Origin: Nitrospirota bacterium
GTDB lineage: Bacteria > Nitrospirota > Nitrospiria > Nitrospirales > Nitrospiraceae
Direction of reading: 5' to 3'
NCBI GenBank assembly: GCA_005877775.1
Contig: VBOJ01000017.1
Coordinates: forward strand, 1-44,017
DNA length: 44,017 nucleotides
In this document: positions 10,562 through 19,139 of the stretch, piece by piece
How positions within the stretch are numbered: position 1 is the stretch's first letter
How the letters are laid out: each line of letters opens with the position of its first letter
Program-made: the position numbers and the translations under genes
The notes under the pieces: model-generated
The model's database searches: none
What the model saw: the letters and a program-made list of their open reading frames with translations, nothing else
What the model was told of the DNA's origin: nothing

Positions 10562-11793
10562 ACGCGTTCATTCTGATGACGGTCATGACCGCGTTCCGCA
10601 TCCTTGGTCGTAACCGACTGCGAGCCGGCCTCACGATGCTGGGGATTATCATCGGCGTGGGAGCGGTCATCGCACTGGTCAGTATTGGGCATGGAGCCAG
10701 AGCCGCGGTCCGTGCGCAGGTTGCGAGCATGGGCACCAACGTGATCATTGTCCTGCCGGGAGCGACCACGGTTGGAGGCGTGCGGGGCGGGCAGGGTGGG
10801 GCGGTGACTCTGACCGTGTCGGATGGGCTTGAGTTAAAAAAGAAGATTCCGTTACTGAGCGAGACCGCCTGGGCGAAGCGGGACGTGATGCAAATCCTCT
10901 ATGGGAACCGGAATTGGAACGGCCCTGTGAACGGGATCTCGCCTGGCTATTTGACGATCAGGGACTGGTCCTACATGAGCGGCGGGCCGATTACTCAGGC
11001 CGATATGGATTCCGCTGCCCGTGTCGCGCTGATTGGACAGACGGTGGTAGAGAACCTGTTTGAGACCGGAGAGGACCCCGTTGGCGCGACGATCCGACTC
11101 AAGAATGTGCCGTTCCGAGTGATCGGAGTCTTGGCACCGAAAGGTCAATCAGCTCAAGGGTCTGACCAGGACGACATCATTTTTATTCCCTTCTCGACTG
11201 CGGAGCGGAAAGTATTCGGCACTCTATTTTTGGGCTCGGTGGGTGCCCTGTTTGCGTCAACCGACCGGCCGGAGGATCTGCCGGAGGCGGTGGAAGCAAT
11301 CCGTCAGGTATTGCGGGCCCGCCACCGTCTTCAGCCGGAACAAGGGGATGACTTTACCATCCGCACCCAGGTGGATATCGGCAAGGTGCAAGAGGGCACC
11401 AGCCAGACCCTTACAATCATGATGTTTGCCGTGGCCTCGATCTCGCTGCTGGTCGGTGGGATCGGGATCATGAACATTCTCCTGGTGTCAGTGACCGAGC
11501 GGACTCGTGAGATCGGCGTGCGAATGGCGGTGGGTGCCAAGCGGCGCCATATTCTGATTCAGTTTCTGATCGAAGCGATGACGTTGAGCCTGGTCGGCGG
11601 AGTAGTAGGCATCGGGCTGGGCATCCTGGGGGCCCGGGTGACGACGGCTGTCGCCGGCTGGCCGACGATCATCTCGCCTGAATCCATCTTGGCAGCGTTC
11701 CTCTTCTCGCTTGCCATCGGGCTATTCTTCGGTCTCTATCCCGCCAACAAGGCGGCGCGCCTGAATCCGATCGAAGCCCTGCGGTACGAGTAA
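10558..11793 (+). CDS. MacB-like ABC transporter permease, copy 1
   Basis: GTGA overlap with the ATPase stop. MacB_PCD/FtsX signature RTREIGVRMAVGAKRRHIL...LYPANKAARLNPIEALRYE. Confidence 0.9.
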   Translation: MNAFILMTVMTAFRILGRNRLRAGLTMLGIIIGVGAVIALVSIGHGARAAVRAQVASMGTNVIIVLPGATTVGGVRGGQGGAVTLTVSDGLELKKKIPLLSETAWAKRDVMQILYGNRNWNGPVNGISPGYLTIRDWSYMSGGPITQADMDSAARVALIGQTVVENLFETGEDPVGATIRLKNVPFRVIGVLAPKGQSAQGSDQDDIIFIPFSTAERKVFGTLFLGSVGALFASTDRPEDLPEAVEAIRQVLRARHRLQPEQGDDFTIRTQVDIGKVQEGTSQTLTIMMFAVASISLLVGGIGIMNILLVSVTERTREIGVRMAVGAKRRHILIQFLIEAMTLSLVGGVVGIGLGILGARVTTAVAGWPTIISPESILAAFLFSLAIGLFFGLYPANKAARLNPIEALRYE

Positions 11794-11916
11794 ATTTCAA
11801 GCGATGTCGTTGTAGCAGCCATGAATGATAATGGTTCTGTCAAGGACGCCTCGTGGTCATGGTCCTACTGGTAGTGGCTCCAAATTGCTAGGGAACACAA
11901 GCCTAGCAGGTAAGGC

Positions 11917-13149
11917 ATGTCGGTGAGCTCATACGTGTTTGTAATTGTCCTTGGTGCGTTCCGTATCCTGGCTCGTAATAGTTTACGGGCAGGCCTGACA
12001 ATGTTGGGGATCGTTGTTGGCGTCGGTTCTGTTATTACTATCGTGAGCATTGCACAGGGGGCGCGCTTTAGCATTCAAGCTCACGTAGCGACTGAGGGAC
12101 TCAACATCATCTACATCCTTCCAGGTGCTCATACGCTCGGTGGAGTTCGAAGCGGGTTAGGGAGCATGGTTACCTTGACGATGCAGGATGCGCAGGAATT
12201 AAAGGCGAATTTGCCACTCCTGCTGGATACGTGCTGGTCGAGGCGCGACCCGACGCAAGTCATATACGGGAACCAGAATTGGCAGACGGGCATCTTCGCA
12301 ATTTCTCCCAGCTGCCTTGCAATCAAGAACTGGTCTTTCGTCGGCGGTGGCCCAATTACTCAAACCGATATGGATTCAGCGGCCACAGTAGCAGTGCTTG
12401 GACAGACCGTAGTGGAAAACCTCTTTCAAGCGGACGAAGAGCCGACTGGATCGACCATTCGTATTAAGAATGTGCCGTTTCGGGTGATCGGAGTTTTGGC
12501 TCCCAAAGGCCGTGCTCCTGGAGGATATGACCAGGACGATATTATTTTTATTCCGTTCTCAACAGCTCAGAGAAAGGTACAAGGTGCTCGAGCAGTGGAA
12601 ACAATTGCCGCATCAACTCACCGACGTGAGGACTTGCCTGAGGCTGCTGAACAAATCCGAGAAGTTTTGCGGACACGTCACCGTCTGCAGCCAGAACAAC
12701 CAGACGATTTCGTCATTCGAACCCAATTGGAAATCGAAAAGCTCTACGAAGGTGCGAGTAAGACACTCACCCTGTTCTTGCTTGTCGTCGCTTCGATTTC
12801 ACTGCTCGTCGGTGGAGTTGGCGTCATGAACATTCTGCTGGTGTCGGTGACCGAGCGGACCCGTGAGATCGGCGTGCGAATGGCGGTGGGTGCCAAGCGG
12901 CGCCATATTCTGATTCAGTTTCTGATCGAAGCGATGACGTTGAGCCTGGTCGGCGGGGTAGTAGGCATCGGGTTTGGCATCCTGGGAGCCCGGGTGACGA
13001 CGGTTGTCGCCGGCTGGCCCACGATCATCTCGCCAGAATCCATCCTGGCAGCGTTCCTCTTCTCGCTTGCCATCGGGCTGTTCTTCGGTCTCTATCCTGC
13101 CAACAAAGCGGCGCGCCTGAATCCGATCGAGGCCCTGCGGTACGAATAG
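11917..13149 (+). CDS. MacB-like ABC transporter permease, copy 2 (paralog)
   Basis: 410 aa, co-linear with 10558..11793; near-identical C-terminal third. Confidence 0.9.
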   Translation: MSVSSYVFVIVLGAFRILARNSLRAGLTMLGIVVGVGSVITIVSIAQGARFSIQAHVATEGLNIIYILPGAHTLGGVRSGLGSMVTLTMQDAQELKANLPLLLDTCWSRRDPTQVIYGNQNWQTGIFAISPSCLAIKNWSFVGGGPITQTDMDSAATVAVLGQTVVENLFQADEEPTGSTIRIKNVPFRVIGVLAPKGRAPGGYDQDDIIFIPFSTAQRKVQGARAVETIAASTHRREDLPEAAEQIREVLRTRHRLQPEQPDDFVIRTQLEIEKLYEGASKTLTLFLLVVASISLLVGGVGVMNILLVSVTERTREIGVRMAVGAKRRHILIQFLIEAMTLSLVGGVVGIGFGILGARVTTVVAGWPTIISPESILAAFLFSLAIGLFFGLYPANKAARLNPIEALRYE

Positions 13150-13185
13150 AAAGAAAACGGCTGGTCTGACGGAGGGCGACCCTGC

Positions 13186-13220
13186 CGGGTACCCGTTGCT
13201 CAGCTGAATGCAACGGGTGA
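13186..13220. repeat. REP-like palindrome
   Basis: GGGTACCCGTTGCTCAGCTGAATGCAACGGGTGA. Confidence 0.6.
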
Positions 13221-13492
13221 ATCGCGATAATGCGTTGACCTCTCTCAGCTTCCGGTCTTACTATTGGCCCCTGCGCCTTATCGGACTAGGCGGAACGGCG
13301 CAGGGACAGCCTCATTCGTACTCTACCTGTCGTTCCCGCTATCCCGGCGGCCTTCGAGGCTCATCCCTCCCATCCCAGCCTAAGGGAGAGGGGGTGGAGG
13401 ACCAGCGGGTCTCCGTTGCATCAGCGTGGAGAACTCGCAATGGTGCTCCGCCTCACCAACCTTGTCGGATCGATGGGAGGCATGTTTAGAAG

Positions 13493-14137
13493 CTAGTGGC
13501 GTGATCGGGTTCGGTCCGGTGCAGAGGTGGACTGGAGCGACACTTCGATGCGGGGATGAGCACGGTCCCGGTGCTTGTACAGGTGGATTTCCAGGACCCG
13601 ATTATCGTTGATGCCGAGTGCCTCGCAGAGAGCATCTTGCGCGATCTTGAGCCCGCCATCCACGTCCCGGCGCAGCGGCGAAGTGAAATAGAAGTGAATG
13701 GCGAGTGCGAGAGAGTCCGAACGAAGAGTTCTGAGCAGGTCATTCCGGTGGGCGCAACGTGCAAGGGTCACGAGAACTTGTCGAGCTGCCGACATCTTAT
13801 ACCCTCGACCAGCGGCTGAAAGGACGCGCCGACCGTTCACCGTGGCGTACTGGTGATTGATGCTGGGCGGGACCGGCAAGGTCACGGCCAGCCGGTCAGT
13901 TGAAATGGAAGCCTGTGCAAGTGAAGCTGGCGACAGCGCCGGCATGTGGGAGACAGTCGTCAAAACAGGGCGTCGGGGCTGGCGAGGGACAGGCTTGAGG
14001 GGTGCTTCTGCAAGGCGACGTTGATGCGGGGCGGCTTGAGCAAGGTGGGCTGTAGTCTGAGGAGAACGGTAGGACGTCAGGCGGACAGGAACCGGTTTGG
14101 AACGGGATAGATTTCTGCGAGACGAGTGTGGCACCAA
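13493..14137 (-). CDS. RusA-like Holliday-junction resolvase/endodeoxyribonuclease (start uncertain)
   Basis: LPVPPSINHQYATVNGRRVLS...FYFTSPLRRDVDGGLKIAQDALCEALGINDNRVLEIHLYK: the RusA DxD...D pattern. Confidence 0.75.
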   Translation of the reverse strand: MVPHSSRRNLSRSKPVPVRLTSYRSPQTTAHLAQAAPHQRRLAEAPLKPVPRQPRRPVLTTVSHMPALSPASLAQASISTDRLAVTLPVPPSINHQYATVNGRRVLSAAGRGYKMSAARQVLVTLARCAHRNDLLRTLRSDSLALAIHFYFTSPLRRDVDGGLKIAQDALCEALGINDNRVLEIHLYKHRDRAHPRIEVSLQSTSAPDRTRSRH

Positions 14138-14312
14138 CCAGCGACCTCAGGATGCTCAAAAAGGCTATCCAACGCGGCCGCAGGGCAGTCCATCCTCCGG
14201 AGTGGGTGGGATGGTCCCTACTGCGGCCGTCCACCGAGCACCTTCTGAGTGTGCGCGGTGCGGGAGCACGGGGAGCATCCCAGCCGTCCCGTCCCCCTTT
14301 TTCAGCATCCTG

Positions 14313-14753
14313 CTAGAGGAGGTTCAAGATCTTGCTGAGATTCTGCTCGTACTTGTCTTCGGTCTTGCTGACGTACCGCCGCCACTCGGCGGGGTTCCAG
14401 ACTTCCATGCGGTGGTAGAGGCCCACCAGCACGATTTCCTGTTCCTCATCGACCTGAACGACCTTGCGGAGCCGTCCTGGGATCAAAACCCGGCCGGCTT
14501 TATCGACATCCGACGTGCCGGCTTCGGACACTACGAAATGCATGAATAGGCGGCTCTGGTCTTCGTCCAGTTTGGCTTTGGTGCGTTCGAGCACTTTCAC
14601 CCATTCGGTCGAGGAATAGATCCAGAGCGACTGTTCCGGTCCCTTTAGAAAGACGACGCCCGTTCCTTCGGTCTCCAGTTGCTCTCGGATAGGAGGGGGA
14701 ACAATGAAGCGGCCCTTCTCATCCACTTTGCACAGATACTCACCTGCGAACAT
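14313..14753 (-). CDS. mraZ: MraZ family transcriptional regulator
   Basis: MFAGEYLCKVDEKGRFIVPPPIREQL...SEAGTSDVDKAGRVLIPGRLRKVVQVDEEQEIVLVGLYHRMEVWNPAEW: duplicated SpoVT/AbrB-like motifs. Confidence 0.88.
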   Translation of the reverse strand: MFAGEYLCKVDEKGRFIVPPPIREQLETEGTGVVFLKGPEQSLWIYSSTEWVKVLERTKAKLDEDQSRLFMHFVVSEAGTSDVDKAGRVLIPGRLRKVVQVDEEQEIVLVGLYHRMEVWNPAEWRRYVSKTEDKYEQNLSKILNLL

Positions 14754-14768
14754 GGTGTGCCTCCCTCT

Positions 14769-14969
14769 TCAGCTTCCTCGACGACGCGCGGTGGGCCGCT
14801 GCCGGAGCCACTGTTCCAAATCTGAACGCACGAATCGCCATTCCTTCCCAAGTTTGAACCCGGGCATTCGACGAGTCTGGATATATCGGTACAGTGTACG
14901 AGGGGCGATCTTGAGATACCGACAGGTCTCGGCCACAGTGAGCAATTCGTCCTTGGATTGTTGGGGCAT
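14769..14969 (-). CDS. Small helix-turn-helix (excisionase/MerR-like) DNA-binding protein
   Basis: 66 aa: LLTVAETCRYLKIAPRTLYRYIQTRRMPGFKLGKEWRFVRSDLEQWLRQ. Confidence 0.85.
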   Translation of the reverse strand: MPQQSKDELLTVAETCRYLKIAPRTLYRYIQTRRMPGFKLGKEWRFVRSDLEQWLRQRPTARRRGS

Positions 14970-15033
14970 CGCTGATCACGTGGGAAACGAGCAATAGAAA
15001 TCCTACCGGAATAATGAAAATCACCCTGCCGCC

Positions 15034-15062
15034 ATCCTAGGAAGAGGCCCGAAAAATGTCAA
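15034..15062 (-). promoter_or_regulatory. Sigma70-type promoter for the HTH-MraZ unit
   Basis: Minus strand TTGACA-N17-TAGGAT. Confidence 0.65.
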
Positions 15063-15085
15063 GTGATTTTTGATGACATTGCATG

Positions 15086-15430
15086 TCAATCTATGTCAGT
15101 AGAGTCCATTTCCGTCATGTCGTTCCCGCCTTCTTCGAGGGCTTCGTCGAGGTCATCGCCGAGATCCTCTCCCATTTCGCGCCCCATCTTCTTCATCAAG
15201 CGAGCCATGCTCTTCGGATCATTCTCGTCGAGGTCGCCGAACTGGCTCGGGTCGGCGAGAGCCTCGAGGCGGGCTTCTTCCGATTTTGGAGCGGCGAACC
15301 TGGACATGATCCGCTCAAGTCGCGCGCTGTGGCAATACTTGCACGCCGGTGGCGTTTGGTTGCTCAGGCTGAGGATGAGCACGCTGTTCCGATTTCCACA
15401 GTCTGTGCAGCGATATTCATAGATCGGCAT
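15086..15430 (-). CDS. FmdB-like zinc ribbon protein
   Basis: MPIYEYRCTDCGNRNSVLILSL...ACKYCHSARLERIMSRFA. Confidence 0.88.
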   Translation of the reverse strand: MPIYEYRCTDCGNRNSVLILSLSNQTPPACKYCHSARLERIMSRFAAPKSEEARLEALADPSQFGDLDENDPKSMARLMKKMGREMGEDLGDDLDEALEEGGNDMTEMDSTDID

Positions 15431-15449
15431 GGTCTTCCTCGCAAGAAGG

Positions 15450-15675
15450 GAGCTTATGGCCTATGGCTAAAGGCTGATGCACAGATCGAAGAGCGTATGG
15501 CTTATAGCCGATGCGCGTCATCGCGTGCGGCGCCTGCCCGCCGCACAGCTTCGGCAGGCGGGTCTTTCGCGACAGACCGGGACCCATTGCATCCTGGAGG
15601 GCACCCGTTGCAGTCCCGGAGCAACGGGTCCCCGGTGCCACGCTAGAGACGCACCACCTATCGGCCATTAGCTCT
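15450..15675. repeat. Composite palindromic island (copy E of an inverted duplicate)
   Basis: AGCTTAT|GGCCTAT|GGCTAAA|GGCTGAT heptads, CTGCCCGCCGC...GGCAGGCGGG, GGGACCCATTGC, CACCCGTTGC...GCAACGGGTCCCC, then CGGCCATTAGCTC. Confidence 0.8.
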
Positions 15676-15680
15676 TTCGC

Positions 15681-16451
15681 TCAGATCGTGCGGGCCAATG
15701 TTCCGACATAGACATCGGCGGCGCCCGCTCTGCGAAGCGCTTTGGCGCATTCGTTGACGGTTGTTCCCGTGGTCGCGACATCATCCACGAGCAAGATCCT
15801 CTTTCCGGCCACTTCCTCAGGGCGGAGGACCACGAATGCGCGACGGAGGTTCCTCAGACGAGCCCTCCGGCTCAGCGCGGTTTGCGGCTGAGTCTGGCGG
15901 ACCCGAATCAGGTTGCCATACGAGAGCGGGAGTCGGAGCCGACAGTTGATTCGATCTGCCAGCAAGAGCGACTGGTTGAACTCTCGCTCCTTGAGACGAG
16001 AAGGATGTAGTGGAACGGGCATCAACAGATCGACCTCTAGAGGAAGCGGAAGAGCCGCGCTCATCAAGGAGCCCAATGCATCGGCCAGCGCCACTTTCCC
16101 GTGATACTTGAACAGACGGATGGCGTCCCGCAACGGCGGCTCGTAGGGGTAGAGCGACCAGGCTTGCGTGTAGGCCGGGCGGCGTATCCGGCAGGCGGCG
16201 CACAGGTGATGGGGACTGTACAGCAGCGCGACCGTCGAAGCAAACGGACGACCACATCGAGGGCAGGACGGTCCGTTGAGGGGATGAATGCTCTCCCAGC
16301 AGGGCTGGCAGAAGAAGGGGACCGAATCGTCGGCTAGAGCCCTCCCGCAGCTTGCGCACTCAACCGGCAAGACCACGTTCAGCACCCGTCTGATGAGGGC
16401 GGCCATGGCTGGCATGGTGATTCGCTTGGCGGAATATATGAGGGCTGACAA
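15681..16451 (-). CDS. comF: ComF family phosphoribosyltransferase-like protein
   Basis: N-terminal zinc cysteines (CASCGR, CPRCGRPF) and PRTase motif RILLVDDVATTGTTVNECAKALRRAGA. Confidence 0.9.
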   Translation of the reverse strand: MSALIYSAKRITMPAMAALIRRVLNVVLPVECASCGRALADDSVPFFCQPCWESIHPLNGPSCPRCGRPFASTVALLYSPHHLCAACRIRRPAYTQAWSLYPYEPPLRDAIRLFKYHGKVALADALGSLMSAALPLPLEVDLLMPVPLHPSRLKEREFNQSLLLADRINCRLRLPLSYGNLIRVRQTQPQTALSRRARLRNLRRAFVVLRPEEVAGKRILLVDDVATTGTTVNECAKALRRAGAADVYVGTLARTI

Positions 16452-16591
16452 GGTCAGAAGTGTACTCCTTGCCGGTGTTTTTAAAGAATTCCCGTTCGCG
16501 CTGTCAAGCGTGCACGCCGAGAGGGGGAAAGAGGATGGCTGAACTGCCCTCCCGGGGCGCGCGCACCTCCAGCGTTACTCGACGTTCGTGA

Positions 16592-16775
16592 AGCGTCTAT
16601 CGCGTGCCGCGACTACGCGTGGATAGCGTCTTTCGCGTCTCTCGCGAAGGACCGAGACCGGGGACCCATTGCTCCGAAGAATGCAATGGGTGCCCTGCTG
16701 CGCGCCACCAACGCGATGACGCAATAGACGCAAAGGACGCGTGGCGCGAGTGACGAGCGACGCAACCAGTGAGGG
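16592..16775. repeat. Nonamer tandem tracts flanking a REP-like palindrome
   Basis: GCGTCTATC|GCGTGCC|...GCGTCTTTC|GCGTCTCTC, GGGGACCCATTGCTCCGAAGAATGCAATGGGTGCCC, then GCGATGAC|GCAATAGAC|GCAAAGGAC|GCGTGGC|GCGAGTGAC. Confidence 0.8.
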
Positions 16776-16906
16776 AGAGGGTGAGTCACGGTTCTTGTGA
16801 GCGGTTGGTAGGTTGTGATATAGGACTTCCCGGCTGTTCTTGGCATCGGCCGTCGGGAATGACGCGCCGGTGACATGACACGCACGATATATGGGCGCGC
16901 AAGAGT

Positions 16907-17578
16907 GTGGTCAAACTCGACCATGTCTGTAAGGAGTATGTGAAGGGGAGCACCGTGGTGGTGGCTCTCCGGGACGTGACCCTTCAAGTACCGAAGGGGC
17001 AGTTTGGGGCGTTGATGGGGCCGAGCGGGTGCGGGAAAAGCACCCTACTGAACCTTGTGGCAGGGCTCGATGTTCCCACCTCGGGTGAAATAGTCCTTGC
17101 GGGCCGATCCACAATGAACTTCTGCGATGCGGAGTGGACGCGGCTGCGCAGAGATCTCATCGGGATGGTCTTCCAGACCTTTCATCTCATCCCGGGGCTC
17201 ACCGCCTGGGAAAATGTCGCCCTTCCGCTGTGGCTTAAGGGTGAGACCGGAAAAACGGTTCGGACCCGCGTGGCCGAGAGCCTGGAAACGGTCGGCCTGC
17301 AACCGCGGGCGCACCACCGGTCCAGCGAGTTATCGGGAGGCGAACAGCAGCGTGTGGCAATTGCCCGCGCGTTGGTGCACCGGCCAGCACTGATCCTGGC
17401 TGACGAACCGACCGGCAATTTGGACTCAAAGAGCGGGGGGGAAGTGATCGGGCTGTTGCGGACCCTGTCACAGGAATTCGGGCAGACCGTCCTGTTGGTT
17501 ACCCACAGTCAGGAGGCGGCGCGGCAGGCCGATGTTGTGCATCTGATGCGGGACGGTCAAGTGGAAGGTATGAGCTAA
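16907..17578 (+). CDS. LolD-like ABC transporter ATPase
   Basis: Walker A GPSGCGKST, LSGGEQQRVAIARAL, LILADEPTGNLD; GTG start. Confidence 0.92.
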   Translation: MVKLDHVCKEYVKGSTVVVALRDVTLQVPKGQFGALMGPSGCGKSTLLNLVAGLDVPTSGEIVLAGRSTMNFCDAEWTRLRRDLIGMVFQTFHLIPGLTAWENVALPLWLKGETGKTVRTRVAESLETVGLQPRAHHRSSELSGGEQQRVAIARALVHRPALILADEPTGNLDSKSGGEVIGLLRTLSQEFGQTVLLVTHSQEAARQADVVHLMRDGQVEGMS

Positions 17579-17793
17579 TGGCGTATAGCATGTGGGTGGT
17601 GCGTCTCTTGCGTGGCACCGGGGACCCGTTGCGCCGGGACTGCAACGGGTGCCCTCCAGGATGCAATGGGTCCCGGTCTGTCGCGAAAGACCCGCCTGCC
17701 GAAGCCGTGCGGCGGGCAGGCGCGGGACGCGACGACGCGTATCAGCTATAAGCCCTAAGCTCTTCGACCTGTCCATCAGCCATCAGCCATAGG
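17573..17793. repeat. Composite palindromic island (copy F, inverted relative to 15459..15659)
   Basis: Reverse complement is near-identical to copy E. Both encode the same 37 aa string RQAGLSRQTGTHCILEGTRCSPGATGPRCHARDAPP in spurious ORFs on opposite strands. Confidence 0.85.
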
Positions 17794-17804
17794 CTCAGGA
17801 ACGT

Positions 17805-18731
17805 ATGGATCTCTCGACCACCATCGCGGGAGTTCGGTTTCCAAGCTGCTTCATGAACGCCGCGGGAGCCCGTTGCGTGACCGGGGACGAACTGGACGCG
17901 CTGGGTCGCTCTCGCTCCGCTGCGATCGTGACCAAGTCGATGACGCTCGCACCTCGCGACGGCAACCCTGAACCCAGATACTATGGCTTTCCGGCTGGTT
18001 CCATCAACTCCATGGGGCTGCCCAACCTGGGTTACCTGGCCTACGCTCGTATCATCCCGGAACTCCGGAAATTCGGGAAGCCGATCATTGCCAGTGTGGC
18101 CGGCTTCAGCGAAGAGGACTTCGTGATCATCGCCAAGGTCATCAACGAAAGCCGGCCTGATCTGATCGAAGTCAATCTCTCCTGCCCCAATATTCCCGGG
18201 GAGCCGCAGATCGGCTATGACCCGGACGTCTCGGCGCGACTGCTGAAAAGGGTGCGGAACGTGGTGTCTGTGCCCATGGGCGTGAAGCTGCCTCCCTATT
18301 TTGATCCGGCCCATCAAGAACGGATGGCGCAGGTGCTGGAAGGAGTCGGCGTGCAGTTCCTCTCGCTGATCAATTCGGTAGGGAATGGTCTTGTCGTGAA
18401 TCCGGACGAGGAGCGCGTGGCGATCAAGCCGAAAGGCGGGTTCGGCGGACTGGGAGGCCCGCTGATCAAGCCGGTCGCCCTGGCCAACGTGCGCGCGTTT
18501 TGGAAGCTATTCGGCGGCCGGCTTCCGATCATCGGAGTCGGCGGCGTGGTCAACGGGACAGATGCCTTTGAGCATTTCCTGTGCGGGGCCTCGGCGGTGC
18601 AGGTCGGGACAGCACTGGTTGAAGAAGGGCTGGGGGTGTTCGAACGGTTGGAGAACGAACTCGCGATGCTGCTGGCCCGGAAAGGGTACGCGTCTCCCTT
18701 AGCCTGCCGTGGGAACCTGAAGGAACTCTGA
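17805..18731 (+). CDS. Dihydroorotate dehydrogenase, class 1A-like
   Basis: NSMGLPNLGY, EVNLSCPNIPGEPQIGYD, GVKLPPYFD, IKPKGGFGGLGGPLIKPVALANVRAF, GVGGVVNGTDAFEHFLCGASAVQVGTAL. Confidence 0.88.
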   Translation: MDLSTTIAGVRFPSCFMNAAGARCVTGDELDALGRSRSAAIVTKSMTLAPRDGNPEPRYYGFPAGSINSMGLPNLGYLAYARIIPELRKFGKPIIASVAGFSEEDFVIIAKVINESRPDLIEVNLSCPNIPGEPQIGYDPDVSARLLKRVRNVVSVPMGVKLPPYFDPAHQERMAQVLEGVGVQFLSLINSVGNGLVVNPDEERVAIKPKGGFGGLGGPLIKPVALANVRAFWKLFGGRLPIIGVGGVVNGTDAFEHFLCGASAVQVGTALVEEGLGVFERLENELAMLLARKGYASPLACRGNLKEL

Positions 18732-18736
18732 GGCTG

Positions 18737-18997
18737 CTATCGTGAGGCGAAGCTTTTGGGTAAGAGGCGCAGGAGCAGGGCCTGACGCAGGAGTTGAGCC
18801 ACGTTTCGCACTTTCAGGCGTCGCATCAAATTGAACCGGTGTACCTCGACGGTCCTGACGCTGATCGCAAGCTGTTGAGCAATTTCGCGATTTGTGAGTC
18901 CCTGCGCGACCAGGCGAAGAATCTCTTTCTGACGCGGCGTCAAGCTCCGGCTTGCGTTGCCCTTCACTGCAAGACGTCCTTTCTGTGAACTCCGCAT
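18737..18997 (-). CDS. LuxR/GerE-type helix-turn-helix protein (standalone output domain)
   Basis: LTPRQKEILRLVAQGLTNREIAQQLAISVRTVEVHRFNLMRRLKVRNVAQLLRQAL. Confidence 0.88.
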   Translation of the reverse strand: MRSSQKGRLAVKGNASRSLTPRQKEILRLVAQGLTNREIAQQLAISVRTVEVHRFNLMRRLKVRNVAQLLRQALLLRLLPKSFASR

Positions 18998-19139
18998 GGT
19001 GTTTGATCCGGCCTGTGGTTGGTCTTTTGTGGCGAAGGCCTAGGCCTATGAGAAAACCCGACGACTGCCATACAGTCTAGCAGATACGCTTCCACTCTGT
19101 AAACTTATTCCTCTAAGCAGTTTCGTCAGGGGCTGACGG

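Noticed and set aside
13269-13305. CCCTGCGCC...GGCGCAGGG hairpin as a terminator of the MacB operon
   Set aside because: 9 bp stem with a 19 nt loop and no following U-tract; not enough to call a terminator.
17468-17776. 102 aa ORF sharing a 37 aa string with the 15477..15671 ORF
   Set aside because: Similarity comes from the inverted nucleotide repeat. There is no coding signal, and the ORFs lie in palindromic intergenic DNA.
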